From positions 3,038,001-3,102,000 of the forward strand of contig OY762937.1 in assembly GCA_963667005.1 (NCBI GenBank): a stretch of DNA of 64,000 nucleotides, given 5' to 3'. Shown in pieces: positions 33,667-42,240 of this stretch. Source of the DNA: G963662605 sp963667005 (GTDB lineage: Bacteria > Bacteroidota > Ignavibacteria > Ignavibacteriales > Ignavibacteriaceae). Every line of letters starts with the position of its first letter. Positions within the stretch are counted from its first letter, which is position 1. A program made the position numbers and the translations under genes. A model generated the notes under the pieces. That model made no database searches. It was not told the origin of the DNA and saw only the letters and a program-made list of their open reading frames with translations.

Positions 33667-33720
33667 AATCCGTGTCATCAGCGTTATCCATGCCTGCCCG
33701 CCGAAGGCGTGGTTCTATTG
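33667..33720. repeat. Dispersed repeat, right copy with a nested 22-bp GC-rich insert
   Basis: aatccgtgtcatcagcgtta is the inverse of the left copy at 33491-33532. Where the left copy reads straight from atcc to gttctatt, this copy carries about 22 extra bases (33690-33711, tgcctgcccgccgaaggcgt at its centre), itself able to form a small GC-rich hairpin. Confidence 0.6.
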
Positions 33721-33739
33721 ACCGAAAGGGTTTAAAACG

Positions 33740-33766
33740 AAAAAAGCGAAGTTTTCACTTCGCTTT
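33740..33766 (-). terminator. Intrinsic terminator of tRNA-Gln
   Basis: A 9-bp stem (aaagcgaag / cttcgcttt) with a six-base loop stands just 3' of the tRNA on the minus strand and is followed there by a T-run (complement of the A-run at 33740-33745). Confidence 0.85.
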
Positions 33767-33769
33767 AGC

Positions 33770-33841
33770 TGCCTTGCTAGGGCTCGAACCTAGAGACTTC
33801 TGATCCAGAGTCAGACGTGTTGCCAATTACACCACAAGGCA
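33770..33841 (-). tRNA. tRNA-Gln (CUG)
   Basis: On the minus strand a 72-nt cloverleaf can be drawn with acceptor arms TGCCTTG and CAAGGCA, a T-loop GGTTCGAGCCC, and an anticodon arm TCTGA-CTCTGGA-TCAGA. Positions 34-36 read CTG, which decodes CAG as glutamine. No CCA end is encoded. A terminator follows directly. Confidence 0.95.
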
Positions 33842-34029
33842 ATTTTAAGGCTTCAAATTTACCAATATTCCGGCTAAAAAACAATCCCTTTCATACAAAA
33901 TAAAATTTCCTTAAATTATAGTTTTATATATTTGTATAACAGCATTATTTATGTAATGCAAACTACTTTTTTTGTGTCTGTAAAAAAGTAAGATTAATTA
34001 TAGATTGAAACTATTCATTTCGAGGTAAT

Positions 34030-35862
34030 ATGTGTGGCATAGTTGGATATATAGGACAAAAGAATTCTGTTCCAATTTTAATAGAAGGCCTTAAAAGATT
34101 AGAGTATAGAGGTTATGACTCTGCCGGTTTAGGTCTATTGGTTGATAAGAAACCGGTAATTATTAAAAGAAAAGGTAAAGTCTCCCAGTTAGAAAAATTA
34201 GTATCGGAAAAACCGATTTCTGCTACTGTCGGTATTGGCCATACCCGTTGGGCAACACATGGCGAACCGAATGAAATCAACGCTCACCCGCATGCAAGCG
34301 AAGACGGTAAATTATTCCTTATACATAACGGGATAATTGAAAACTACATGACGATAAAAAACCGTCTGCTGAAAAAGGGATACACCTTTAAAAGTCAAAC
34401 TGATACCGAAGTACTTTGTCAGTTGATTGACTCATTCTTGAAATCAGGTCACAAATTATTTAAAGCTGTACGCCTTGCTCTTGCAGAGGTAGAAGGAACT
34501 TACGGTCTGGCAATAATATATTCCGAAGAACCTGATAGAATTGTCGCAGCCAGAAAAGGTTCCCCTCTTGTCGTCGGCATCGGCGATAATGAAAATTTTG
34601 TAGCGTCTGATGTCGCGGCTCTGATAGCTTATACCAAGCAGATCATCTATCTTGACGACGGCGAAGTAATCGAACTTACCCAGAACTCTTACACAACGAA
34701 AACCGTTTATGACGAAGATATCTTAAAAGAAATCATCGAAGTAAACATGTCACTCGATGAGATAGATAAAGGCGGCTTTGAAACATTCATGCTCAAAGAG
34801 ATTATGGAGCAGCCTGATTCAGTTCTCAACTCCATGCGCGGAAGATTGCTCGCGAGCGATGGAACAGCCAAACTCGGTGGAATCGAAAACATGGTTGATC
34901 AAATTGTAAAGTCAAAGCGCATCATACTCTCAGCATGCGGCACATCATGGCATGCTGCTCTGGTTGGCAAGTATATGTTTGAACAATATTTGCGTGTCCC
35001 TACTGAAGTTGACTATGCGTCGGAATTCCGTTATAGAAACCCTATTATTCATCCTGATGATACCGTTTTCTTCATTTCGCAGAGCGGTGAAACTGCCGAT
35101 ACTTTAGCAGCAATGCGTGAAGCCGGAATGAAGGGCGCATTGTGCGTCGGTATCTGTAACGTTGTGGGCAGCACCATTGCCCGCGAAAGCGATACCGGTG
35201 TGTATATCCACGCGGGTCCGGAAATCGGCGTCGCCTCGACAAAAGCATTTACATCACAGTTGACTGTATTAGCTCTCATCACCCTTTTGCTCGCGAGAAA
35301 AAAAGACATGAGTAAAGTCGACGGTCAGGCAATTGTAAAAGAATTTTTGACAATTCCCGATAAAATCAAAAAGATATTGGAATTACGAAGCGAGATTGAA
35401 AAAATCGCTGAAGTATTTAAAGATGCAACTAACTTCCTGTATCTTGGAAGAGGTTATAACTTCCCTGTTGCTCTTGAAGGTGCGTTGAAATTGAAAGAAA
35501 TTTCCTATATCCATGCTGAAGGTTATCCGGCCGCTGAAATGAAGCACGGACCAATCGCATTGGTTGACGAAAACATGCCGGTCGTATTTATTGCACCGCA
35601 GGATTCGACCTATGACAAGATTGTCAGCAACATACAGGAAATTAAAGCAAGAAAAGGAAAAGTAATAGCCATCGCCGTTGAAGGTGATGACGTTATTGAC
35701 TCATTAGCCGATTATGTAATTAAAATCCCGGACACAATCCGGATGTTAATGCCAATACTTGCAGCGATTCCGCTTCAATTATTGGCCTATTACATTGCAG
35801 TCAAGAAAGGGCTCAATGTAGATCAGCCAAGAAATCTCGCTAAAAGCGTGACTGTTGAATAA
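34030..35862 (+). CDS. glmS: Glutamine--fructose-6-phosphate aminotransferase (isomerising)
   Basis: The 610-residue enzyme makes glucosamine-6-phosphate, the first step to UDP-GlcNAc for peptidoglycan and LPS. MCGIVGYIGQ supplies the Cys nucleophile after Met removal in the glutaminase domain (to about 235). Two SIS sugar-isomerase domains follow, with SACGTSWHA and SQSGETADT, and the end reads DQPRNLAKSVTVE as in all GlmS. No glmS ribozyme is evident upstream. The next gene starts 16 bp later. Confidence 0.97.
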   Translation: MCGIVGYIGQKNSVPILIEGLKRLEYRGYDSAGLGLLVDKKPVIIKRKGKVSQLEKLVSEKPISATVGIGHTRWATHGEPNEINAHPHASEDGKLFLIHNGIIENYMTIKNRLLKKGYTFKSQTDTEVLCQLIDSFLKSGHKLFKAVRLALAEVEGTYGLAIIYSEEPDRIVAARKGSPLVVGIGDNENFVASDVAALIAYTKQIIYLDDGEVIELTQNSYTTKTVYDEDILKEIIEVNMSLDEIDKGGFETFMLKEIMEQPDSVLNSMRGRLLASDGTAKLGGIENMVDQIVKSKRIILSACGTSWHAALVGKYMFEQYLRVPTEVDYASEFRYRNPIIHPDDTVFFISQSGETADTLAAMREAGMKGALCVGICNVVGSTIARESDTGVYIHAGPEIGVASTKAFTSQLTVLALITLLLARKKDMSKVDGQAIVKEFLTIPDKIKKILELRSEIEKIAEVFKDATNFLYLGRGYNFPVALEGALKLKEISYIHAEGYPAAEMKHGPIALVDENMPVVFIAPQDSTYDKIVSNIQEIKARKGKVIAIAVEGDDVIDSLADYVIKIPDTIRMLMPILAAIPLQLLAYYIAVKKGLNVDQPRNLAKSVTVE

Positions 35863-35878
35863 CTAATCAGGAAACTTT

Positions 35879-37198
35879 ATGTTACCCAAAAATGTGCTCA
35901 TTATGGGAGCCGCGGGACGCGATTTCCATAATTTCAATGTTTTCTTTAGAGGAAACGAGAATTACCGTGTAGTTGCTTTTACCGCTACACAAATCCCCAA
36001 CATCAACGACAGACTTTACCCTGCCGAATTAGCCGGAAGTCTTTATCCGAACGGTATAAAGATCTATGACGAGAAAGATCTTGTGCGGCTTATTAACGAA
36101 TTGCATGTTGAAGAAGTGGTATTCTCATACTCCGATGTTACTGCAACGTATGTGATGCAAAAAGCAGCTATCGTAAATGCGGCTGGAGCCTCATTCCGTC
36201 TGCTTGGCGCTGGTGAAACAATGATAAAAAGTACAAAACCGGTCATCTCCATCATTGCTGTCCGTACCGGATGTGGTAAATCTCAAACATCCCGTAAAAT
36301 TGTAGAGTTATTACGAAAGGCCGGAAAGAAAGTTGTTGCAATCCGGCATCCTATGCCTTATGGCGATTTAGTTAAGCAAAAAGTCCAGCGGTTCGGTTCA
36401 ATTGAAGATTTGAAACTGCACAACTGTACGATCGAAGAAATTGAAGAGTATGAGCCGCACATTGTTCACGGCGGAGTTATTTACGCAGGCGTAGACTACG
36501 AAGCTATTTTACGTCAAGCTGAACAGGAAGCCGATGTTATTATATGGGACGGCGGAAATAACGATATTCCGTTCTATCACTCTGATTTAACGTTCACTGT
36601 TGTTGACCCGCACAGACCGGGACATGAAATGACATATTATCCGGGGCACACTTCATTGCTGCTCGCGGATGTGGTTGTCGTTAATAAAGTTGATTCTGCA
36701 AAACCGGAGAATATACAGATTGTTCTCGAGAACGTGAAGAAATCGAACCCCGGTGCGATCGTTATTGAAGGCGACTCCCCTGTTACGGTTCAAGATCCTT
36801 CTGTCATTAAAGGCAAACGTGTTCTTGTAGTTGAAGACGGTCCGACCCTCACACACGGTGAGATGGAATACGGCGCCGGCATGGTTGCAGCATGGAACGG
36901 TGGAGCAAAAGAAATTATTGATCCGCGTCCGTACACAGTCGGAACGATAACCGATACGTTTAAGAAATATCCGAAGATCGGTAAACTGCTCCCGGCAATG
37001 GGATACAGCGATCAGCAGATCAAAGATCTTGAAGAGACAATCAACAAAACCGATTGTGATTCCGTTATTATCGGTACTCCGATTGATCTTTCAAGATTGG
37101 TCAAGATTAACAAGCCTTGTACAAGAGTGACTTATGATTTAGTAGAAAAAGGTAATATTACATTAGAAACAATACTTAAGGATAAAAATCTTTTATGA
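35879..37198 (+). CDS. Cyclic-2,3-diphosphoglycerate-synthetase-like P-loop protein
   Basis: The 439-residue protein opens with a Rossmann-like strand (NVLIMGAAGRDFHNFNV) and has a Walker A-like loop RTGCGKSQTSR near 129-139 and a GTPase-like VVVNKVDSAK near 263. It resembles the archaeal cyclic 2,3-diphosphoglycerate synthetase family, whose bacterial members have no settled role. It shares 4 bp with arcC and is followed by an ornithine carbamoyltransferase, so a role in carbamoyl-phosphate or arginine metabolism, or in making a cyclic phosphate metabolite, is possible. No signal peptide; cytoplasmic. Confidence 0.75.
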   Translation: MLPKNVLIMGAAGRDFHNFNVFFRGNENYRVVAFTATQIPNINDRLYPAELAGSLYPNGIKIYDEKDLVRLINELHVEEVVFSYSDVTATYVMQKAAIVNAAGASFRLLGAGETMIKSTKPVISIIAVRTGCGKSQTSRKIVELLRKAGKKVVAIRHPMPYGDLVKQKVQRFGSIEDLKLHNCTIEEIEEYEPHIVHGGVIYAGVDYEAILRQAEQEADVIIWDGGNNDIPFYHSDLTFTVVDPHRPGHEMTYYPGHTSLLLADVVVVNKVDSAKPENIQIVLENVKKSNPGAIVIEGDSPVTVQDPSVIKGKRVLVVEDGPTLTHGEMEYGAGMVAAWNGGAKEIIDPRPYTVGTITDTFKKYPKIGKLLPAMGYSDQQIKDLEETINKTDCDSVIIGTPIDLSRLVKINKPCTRVTYDLVEKGNITLETILKDKNLL

Positions 37199-38139
37199 AA
37201 CGTATAGCCGTAGTAGCTCTCGGTGGTAACGCTTTACTTCGTGGTGATGAACCCGGAACAATTTCCGATCAGGCAAAGAACACGTATAATACTTGCAAGT
37301 TCATCACAAAACTTCTTACCCGGTTCGATTCTCTCGTGATCACACACGGAAACGGTCCACAGGTAGGAAATATTTTACTAAGAAACGAAGCAGGATTCAG
37401 AGATTATAACATACCAAAGATGCCTCTTGATATCTGCGTCGCAGATTCTCAGGGCGGTATCGGTTATCTGACCGAACGTCAGTTGCGTAATGTTATTCTG
37501 GAAGAATCCCTTAATAGAGAAGTATTGACTTTAGTCACACAGGTACTCGTTGATAGAGAAGATCCGGCATTCGCGAATCCGACAAAACCGGTCGGTCCTT
37601 TTTACACTGAATCCGAGGTTGCAAAACTCAAACAACAGCAGCCTTCATGGCAGTTCAAAGAAGATCCGAAAAAGAGAGGCTGGAGAAGGGTTGTTCCCTC
37701 ACCTAAGCCGATTGAAATCATGGGTGAAAAGATTATAGAAGAACTCGCGAACCGCGGAGTCCTTGTAATCGCTTCAGGCGGTGGTGGAATTCCGGTTATT
37801 AAAAGTGCCGAGGGAATTCTGGATGGTGTTGAAGCCGTTATTGATAAAGATTCTGCTTCCTCTCTGTTAGCAACAAGAATTCACGCTCACGAACTTTTTA
37901 TTCTTACCGACATCAACAAAGTAGCGGTTAATTTTAAGAAACCCGGCGAACGTTTTATAGATAAAATGAGTGCCGATGAAGCACTCGAGTATTATAATGC
38001 AGGTGAGTTCGAAGCCGGCAGCATGGGTCCAAAAGTCATGGCTGCAATCCGTTTTATCCAAAACGGTGGCGAACGCACTACGATTACTGACGCAACGTCA
38101 TTAGAAAATTTTGACGGCGGCACACAAATAACCAAATAG
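37195..38139 (+). CDS. arcC: Carbamate kinase
   Basis: The 314-residue amino-acid-kinase-family enzyme converts carbamoyl phosphate and ADP to ATP and carbamate, or the reverse. VALGGNALLRGDEP at the start, THGNGPQVGNILLRNE near 50 and the Gly-rich IASGGGGIPVI near 195 are the expected substrate and nucleotide sites. The ATG lies in an ATGA overlap with the upstream cDPGS-like gene. With the OTC that follows it could produce ATP from citrulline, but no arginine deiminase is present in the window. Confidence 0.95.
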   Translation: MKRIAVVALGGNALLRGDEPGTISDQAKNTYNTCKFITKLLTRFDSLVITHGNGPQVGNILLRNEAGFRDYNIPKMPLDICVADSQGGIGYLTERQLRNVILEESLNREVLTLVTQVLVDREDPAFANPTKPVGPFYTESEVAKLKQQQPSWQFKEDPKKRGWRRVVPSPKPIEIMGEKIIEELANRGVLVIASGGGGIPVIKSAEGILDGVEAVIDKDSASSLLATRIHAHELFILTDINKVAVNFKKPGERFIDKMSADEALEYYNAGEFEAGSMGPKVMAAIRFIQNGGERTTITDATSLENFDGGTQITK

Positions 38140-38152
38140 AAAGGAGACCTTA

Positions 38153-39085
38153 ATGGCAGTAAACATGAAAGGCAAGAGCCTTCTCTCCATTAACGACTTA
38201 ACACATGAAGAGATTTGGCAAATATTTGATCTGGCAAAATCTCTTAAGGAAAAACGATTATCCGGAGAAAAGCATCGTCTTCTTGAAGGCAAAAAACTTG
38301 GAATGATCTTTTCCAAGCCTTCAACAAGAACACGCGTTTCATTTGAAGTTGGTATTTATGAACTCGGTGGTATCGGATTGTATTTTGGTCCGACCGATTT
38401 GCAATTAGGCCGAAGCGAAAATATCTACGATACTGCAAAGGTTCTGTCCCGATATCTTGATGGAATTATGATTCGTACATTCTCTCATCAGGATGTCGCA
38501 GATTTGGTACAGCATTGTTCCATTCCGGTTATCAACGGATTGACCGATCTTTTACACCCATGTCAGGGATTAACCGACTTGTTTACCCTTTGGGAGAAAA
38601 AGAAAGAAGTCCGTGGGTTAAAACTCGCGTTTATCGGTGACGGTAACAATGTTGCTCACAGCCTTATTAACGCATGTTCAAAATTAGGTGTAAATATATC
38701 AATCGCCTGCCCTTCCGGCTACAAACCGAATGCAGACATTGTAAAGGCCGCATCAGTAAATGCCGCTTATTTCGGAAGCACAATTTCGATTGTAGAAAAT
38801 CCGGTTGAAGCTGTAAAAGATGCGGACGTTATTTATACCGACGTTTGGGCAAGCATGGGACAGGAAAAAGAAGCGGAAGAACGGAAGAAAAAATTCATCA
38901 GCTATCAGGTAAACGAAAAACTCGCTAGCAATGCTAAAGCAGATTATTTGTTCATGCACTGCCTGCCTGCTCATCGAGGCGATGAAGTGACTGATGCCGT
39001 AATGGATTCCCCGAATTCTGTGGTATTTGACGAAGCAGAAAACAGATTACACGTACAAAAAGCCATCATGGCTCTGGTAATGTAA
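38153..39085 (+). CDS. argF: Ornithine carbamoyltransferase
   Basis: The 310-residue transferase joins carbamoyl phosphate and ornithine to citrulline, or runs in reverse with carbamate kinase. FSKPSTRTRVSFEVG is the carbamoyl-phosphate site, HPCQGLTDL and HCLPAHRGDE are conserved, and VWASMGQE is the SMG ornithine-specific loop, which argues against other transcarbamylases. AAAGGAGA precedes the ATG. Catabolic (arcB) or anabolic (argF) use cannot be told from the sequence; linkage to arcC favours a catabolic or reversible role. Confidence 0.94.
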   Translation: MAVNMKGKSLLSINDLTHEEIWQIFDLAKSLKEKRLSGEKHRLLEGKKLGMIFSKPSTRTRVSFEVGIYELGGIGLYFGPTDLQLGRSENIYDTAKVLSRYLDGIMIRTFSHQDVADLVQHCSIPVINGLTDLLHPCQGLTDLFTLWEKKKEVRGLKLAFIGDGNNVAHSLINACSKLGVNISIACPSGYKPNADIVKAASVNAAYFGSTISIVENPVEAVKDADVIYTDVWASMGQEKEAEERKKKFISYQVNEKLASNAKADYLFMHCLPAHRGDEVTDAVMDSPNSVVFDEAENRLHVQKAIMALVM

Positions 39086-39100
39086 ATCTACAGTAAAATA

Positions 39101-39183
39101 AACTCACCCCAGCGATTACATTTCACACAAATTACTATCTCAAGCCCTCCCCTCTCTTTTCAAGAGAGGGGTTGGGGTGAGTT
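39101..39183. repeat. Nested inverted repeat after the OTC gene
   Basis: An outer 10-bp pair (aactcacccc 39101-39110, ggggtgagtt 39174-39183) encloses an inner 10-bp hairpin (cccctctctt / aagagagggg, 39149-39171). No T-tract follows, so it resembles a dispersed repetitive unit more than a plain terminator. It lies between convergent genes and could still stop transcription. Confidence 0.6.
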
Positions 39184-39238
39184 CACTTTTAAATGGAATG
39201 AACAAGCAGCTCAATGAAGATGGTCGAATTACTGCTGC

Positions 39239-40558
39239 CTAAAAATCATCCTTTTTCTTTCTGCCAAAATTCACATCTATCGGCAGCATCCTTACGATGA
39301 AGTAGCCGGGAATCATAGTAATAAGAATCCAAATAAAGAATAATTTATACCCCAAGAACTGTTGTATATAACCACTCACTAATCCCGGAAGCATCATGCT
39401 TAATGCCATAAATCCTGTTGCAATTGCGTAGTGAGCCGTCTTAAACTCTCCATCGGAAATATACAGCATGTACATCATGTATGCTGAAAAACCAAAGCCA
39501 TAGCCGAACTGCTCCAGTGCCACGCATGCATTAATAACAAAAAAGTTATCAGGCTGGGTAAATGAGAGGAAAATATACAAGATATGCGGAATATTAATTG
39601 CTAAGAACATCCACCATATCCACTTTTTTAATCCGTCCTTTGCTGCAGCAATACCACCTAGAAAACCACCCAGTGTCAGTGCAATAACACCGACTGTTCC
39701 ATAAACGAAGCCGACTTGTGCTGTTGTCAAACCTAAACCACCGGCAGCTTTCGTATCAAGAAAAAACGGAGCGGCCAATTTCAACAACTGTGCTTCGCCC
39801 AAACGGTAAATGAGTAAAAAGGAAATCGTCAGGATAATGTGCTTTTTCTTAAAAAACAGAACGAAAGTCTGAACAAACTCACGTAATATATCCGAAGGTG
39901 GTACAGTTTTGTTTTTGTCCTGTTCCGGCTTTGGTAATGAAAGAACATGATACAAAGCAAATGATATATAGAGAAGTCCTAATATGAAAAATATAATTAT
40001 CCATGGCGACTGCACGCCTTGCCCTTGCAAAGCAGGTAATATCGTCACGGCATGACTTTGCAGATACCCCACGAGCATAACCAATATTCCCTGCCCGAGT
40101 ATCATGGCAAATCTGTAAAACATGCTTCTGATACCGACAAAGAATGCCTGATTGTGTGTATCCAGTCCAAGCATGTAAAATCCATCCGCGGCAATGTCGT
40201 GCGTCGCAGAGCTGAAAGCCAACAGCCAAAAGAAGGCTAAACTGTATTGTACACTTTTAGAGGTGTGCAGAGAAAATGCGATTGCTGCAAATCCGGCACC
40301 CAGTAAAAGTTGATTAAAAATTATCCACATCCGTTTCGTTTTATAGAGGTCAACAAAGGGGCTCCAGAACGGCTTAATGACCCAGGGTAAATATAGCCAG
40401 CTGGTGTATAAGGCAACTTCGGCATTGGAAAGGCCAAGATTTTTGTACATGATAACGGATATATACATGACAACTGCGTATGGTACGCCTTCGGCAAAGT
40501 AGAGAGAAGGTACCCATAACCACGGAGATTTCTTGCTTGTAATTTTAGAGGTAGCCAC
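39239..40558 (-). CDS. AmpG-like major facilitator transporter
   Basis: The 439-residue protein has 12 hydrophobic helices and begins at a GTG. It belongs to the PAT/AmpG branch of the MFS: YFAEGVPYAVV in helix 1, LPWVIKPFWSPFVDLY as the loop 2-3 motif, and ATHDIAADGFY in helix 4. AmpG imports anhydromuropeptides for cell-wall recycling, but in FCB bacteria relatives also transport other sugars or saccharides, so substrate is open. It stands alone on the minus strand. Confidence 0.8.
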   Translation of the reverse strand: MATSKITSKKSPWLWVPSLYFAEGVPYAVVMYISVIMYKNLGLSNAEVALYTSWLYLPWVIKPFWSPFVDLYKTKRMWIIFNQLLLGAGFAAIAFSLHTSKSVQYSLAFFWLLAFSSATHDIAADGFYMLGLDTHNQAFFVGIRSMFYRFAMILGQGILVMLVGYLQSHAVTILPALQGQGVQSPWIIIFFILGLLYISFALYHVLSLPKPEQDKNKTVPPSDILREFVQTFVLFFKKKHIILTISFLLIYRLGEAQLLKLAAPFFLDTKAAGGLGLTTAQVGFVYGTVGVIALTLGGFLGGIAAAKDGLKKWIWWMFLAINIPHILYIFLSFTQPDNFFVINACVALEQFGYGFGFSAYMMYMLYISDGEFKTAHYAIATGFMALSMMLPGLVSGYIQQFLGYKLFFIWILITMIPGYFIVRMLPIDVNFGRKKKDDF

Positions 40559-40655
40559 GGCATTTCATGGATTGTGAACGATATGGATTCAATCTCAAAT
40601 AAGAAATGAAATTGAATGTAACTATGAGGACTAAGATAAGAAGAATTTTAGTGTC

Positions 40656-40850
40656 TTAATAATTCTTTACTTTTTCAACCAAGGCGAAGCTAAGAACAGC
40701 GACTACGATGAGTATACCAATCCCGATAATGAAATTACGGATCAACTGCCTTTTCATTTGTTTGCGTCTGAATCTGTTCGTTTCAGTTGCATCACGCTGA
40801 TAATCTTTCCCCGAATACCAACTCTGATCATTCATTCCCAAAAATCTCAA
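40656..40850 (-). CDS. Small single-helix membrane protein, unknown
   Basis: The 64-residue frame has a polar, basic N-terminal half (FRRKQMKRQLIR) and one TM helix (IIGIGILIVVAVLSFALV) near its end. ATG codons occur at residues 1 and 6; the second gives MNDQSWYSGKDYQ. I do not recognise it. The charge pattern predicts the N-terminus in the cytoplasm. It lies alone between the AmpG-like gene and tRNA-Phe. Confidence 0.55.
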   Translation of the reverse strand: MRFLGMNDQSWYSGKDYQRDATETNRFRRKQMKRQLIRNFIIGIGILIVVAVLSFALVEKVKNY

Positions 40851-40964
40851 CTTTCAAATTTCTAAAATAATCATAAAAACATGCATACAACATGATAAAC
40901 TATTTCTAAACAATATGTGATGGCTGACAAGTGGAAAGTAGTTTTATGAGGTTCTTAAAAGATG

Positions 40965-41037
40965 TGGGCAGGGAGGGAATTGAACCCCCGACACATGGAT
41001 TTTCAGTCCATTGCTCTACCGACTGAGCTACCTGCCC
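40965..41037 (-). tRNA. tRNA-Phe (GAA)
   Basis: On the minus strand a 73-nt cloverleaf has acceptor arms GGGCAGG/CCTGCCC with discriminator A, the D-arm GCTCAGTCGGTAGAGC, an anticodon loop CTGAAAA closed by ATGGA/TCCAT, and a T-arm GGGGGTTCAATTCCCTC. The anticodon GAA reads UUC/UUU. No CCA is encoded. Confidence 0.95.
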
Positions 41038-41089
41038 ATAAAAATTAGAATATGAAAAATAAGGATTCTTCAATTAAGATACAAATGTT

Positions 41090-41383
41090 TTATGAGAGTA
41101 TTTGTGTATGAAGTGCAATTTCTTCAAGTACCGAGGACACTCTCAAACAATCAATAAGAGCACCTTCATATACCATAGCCTTCCCTTTTACATGTACCTC
41201 AAAAGTTAAGGAACGGGCAACTTCGAAAGAACACCTGATAGCTTTCTGCAGCTGAGCTATAACCTCCTCAAAAGAATGCCATTCATCATTAAAGAGCATT
41301 ACCCTGGACAAAAGAGCTGTTGTTGTCTCTTCAGATGTATATGTTTCCGGAGTGGATTGTTCTTGAAATTGAATATTTTTCAT
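41090..41383 (-). CDS. clpS: ATP-dependent Clp protease adaptor ClpS
   Basis: The small protein (97 residues from the ATG; an upstream in-frame GTG would add eight) is an N-end-rule adaptor for ClpAP. RVMLFNDEWHSFEEVIAQL matches the family's VxLxNDDxxTFxxVI core, and LTFEVHVKGKAMVYEG is the conserved second half. The N-terminal 25 residues are polar and probably disordered, as is normal for contact with ClpA. No clpA is nearby. Confidence 0.9.
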   Translation of the reverse strand: MKNIQFQEQSTPETYTSEETTTALLSRVMLFNDEWHSFEEVIAQLQKAIRCSFEVARSLTFEVHVKGKAMVYEGALIDCLRVSSVLEEIALHTQILS

Positions 41384-41493
41384 ATCAAAAGTTACACAAT
41401 ACGCCACATAAATGAAACATTTATACTCGTAAAATTGTTAAATTTACATATGGATTTTATTAATGTTTTCTTGACTATGTAGGGTTTAAGAAA

Positions 41494-42240
41494 TTGAAAA
41501 TTGCAGTCTGTATAACATCTGCCTTTGAAATAAACTCGCCCCTTGAAATCTCTTCAACGACCGCATCCTTGAATCGTGAAAAGTTAGTTTCAATGCTTAA
41601 TCCGTTTGATGAATATGCAATCGAGGAAGCAGTTAAAACTAAAGAACTCTTCGACGGTACGGTTGATGCAATATGCGCCGGAGCGGAATCGAATACCGAA
41701 ATTCTCCGTAAAGCATTAGCGATGGGTGCTGATAATGCTTTACTTATTCAAACCGGTGGGGAACTTACTTCCCTATCAGCAGCAATCCTGTTATCAAAGG
41801 AGATCAAAGAGAAAAACTATGATATCGTATTTATGGGAATGCAGACAGTTGATTATCAGAATGGGCTTGTAGGAATGTTAACAGCCGAACTGTGCGGGTA
41901 TCGCATTATTCATGCCTGTACAGCGTTACGAATTAATAGTTCTCAGATTTCCGGTGACCGCGAAATAGAAAACGGAGTAGAAACCATCACTACATCTTTG
42001 CCGGCAGTCATCACCACAAACAAAGGAATAAATAATCCGCGCTACCCTTCTTTAAAGGGAGTAATGGCTGCTAAAAAGAAATCGATAGAAACAAAGGTTC
42101 ACACCTCAGAATTGCAGACTCAAATTCCGGTTGCCATGCGGTTGAAAAATCTGGATAAGAGAGTCAGGCTTTTTGAAAACTCACCAGCCGGAATACAAGC
42201 ACTTGCCCATCAATTAAAAAATGAGGGGCGTATTTTATGA
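41494..42240 (+). CDS. etfB: Electron transfer flavoprotein beta subunit
   Basis: The 248-residue protein begins at a TTG: the frame opens KIAVCITSAFEINSPL, the expected first strand, and no ATG fits. The family region DYQNGLVGMLTAELCGY and ITTNKGINNPRYPSLKGVMAAKKK are clear. With EtfA it binds FAD and AMP and moves electrons from acyl-CoA or other dehydrogenases to the quinone pool. It overlaps etfA by 4 bp (ATGA). Confidence 0.92.
   Translation: MKIAVCITSAFEINSPLEISSTTASLNREKLVSMLNPFDEYAIEEAVKTKELFDGTVDAICAGAESNTEILRKALAMGADNALLIQTGGELTSLSAAILLSKEIKEKNYDIVFMGMQTVDYQNGLVGMLTAELCGYRIIHACTALRINSSQISGDREIENGVETITTSLPAVITTNKGINNPRYPSLKGVMAAKKKSIETKVHTSELQTQIPVAMRLKNLDKRVRLFENSPAGIQALAHQLKNEGRIL

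Noticed and set aside
33941..34029. glmS ribozyme or riboswitch ahead of glmS
   Set aside because: The leader is short and AT-rich with no sign of the conserved ribozyme core.
41461..41493. Upstream ATG extension of etfB
   Set aside because: The in-frame upstream sequence reaches a stop codon before any ATG; TTG at 41494 gives the expected N-terminal strand.
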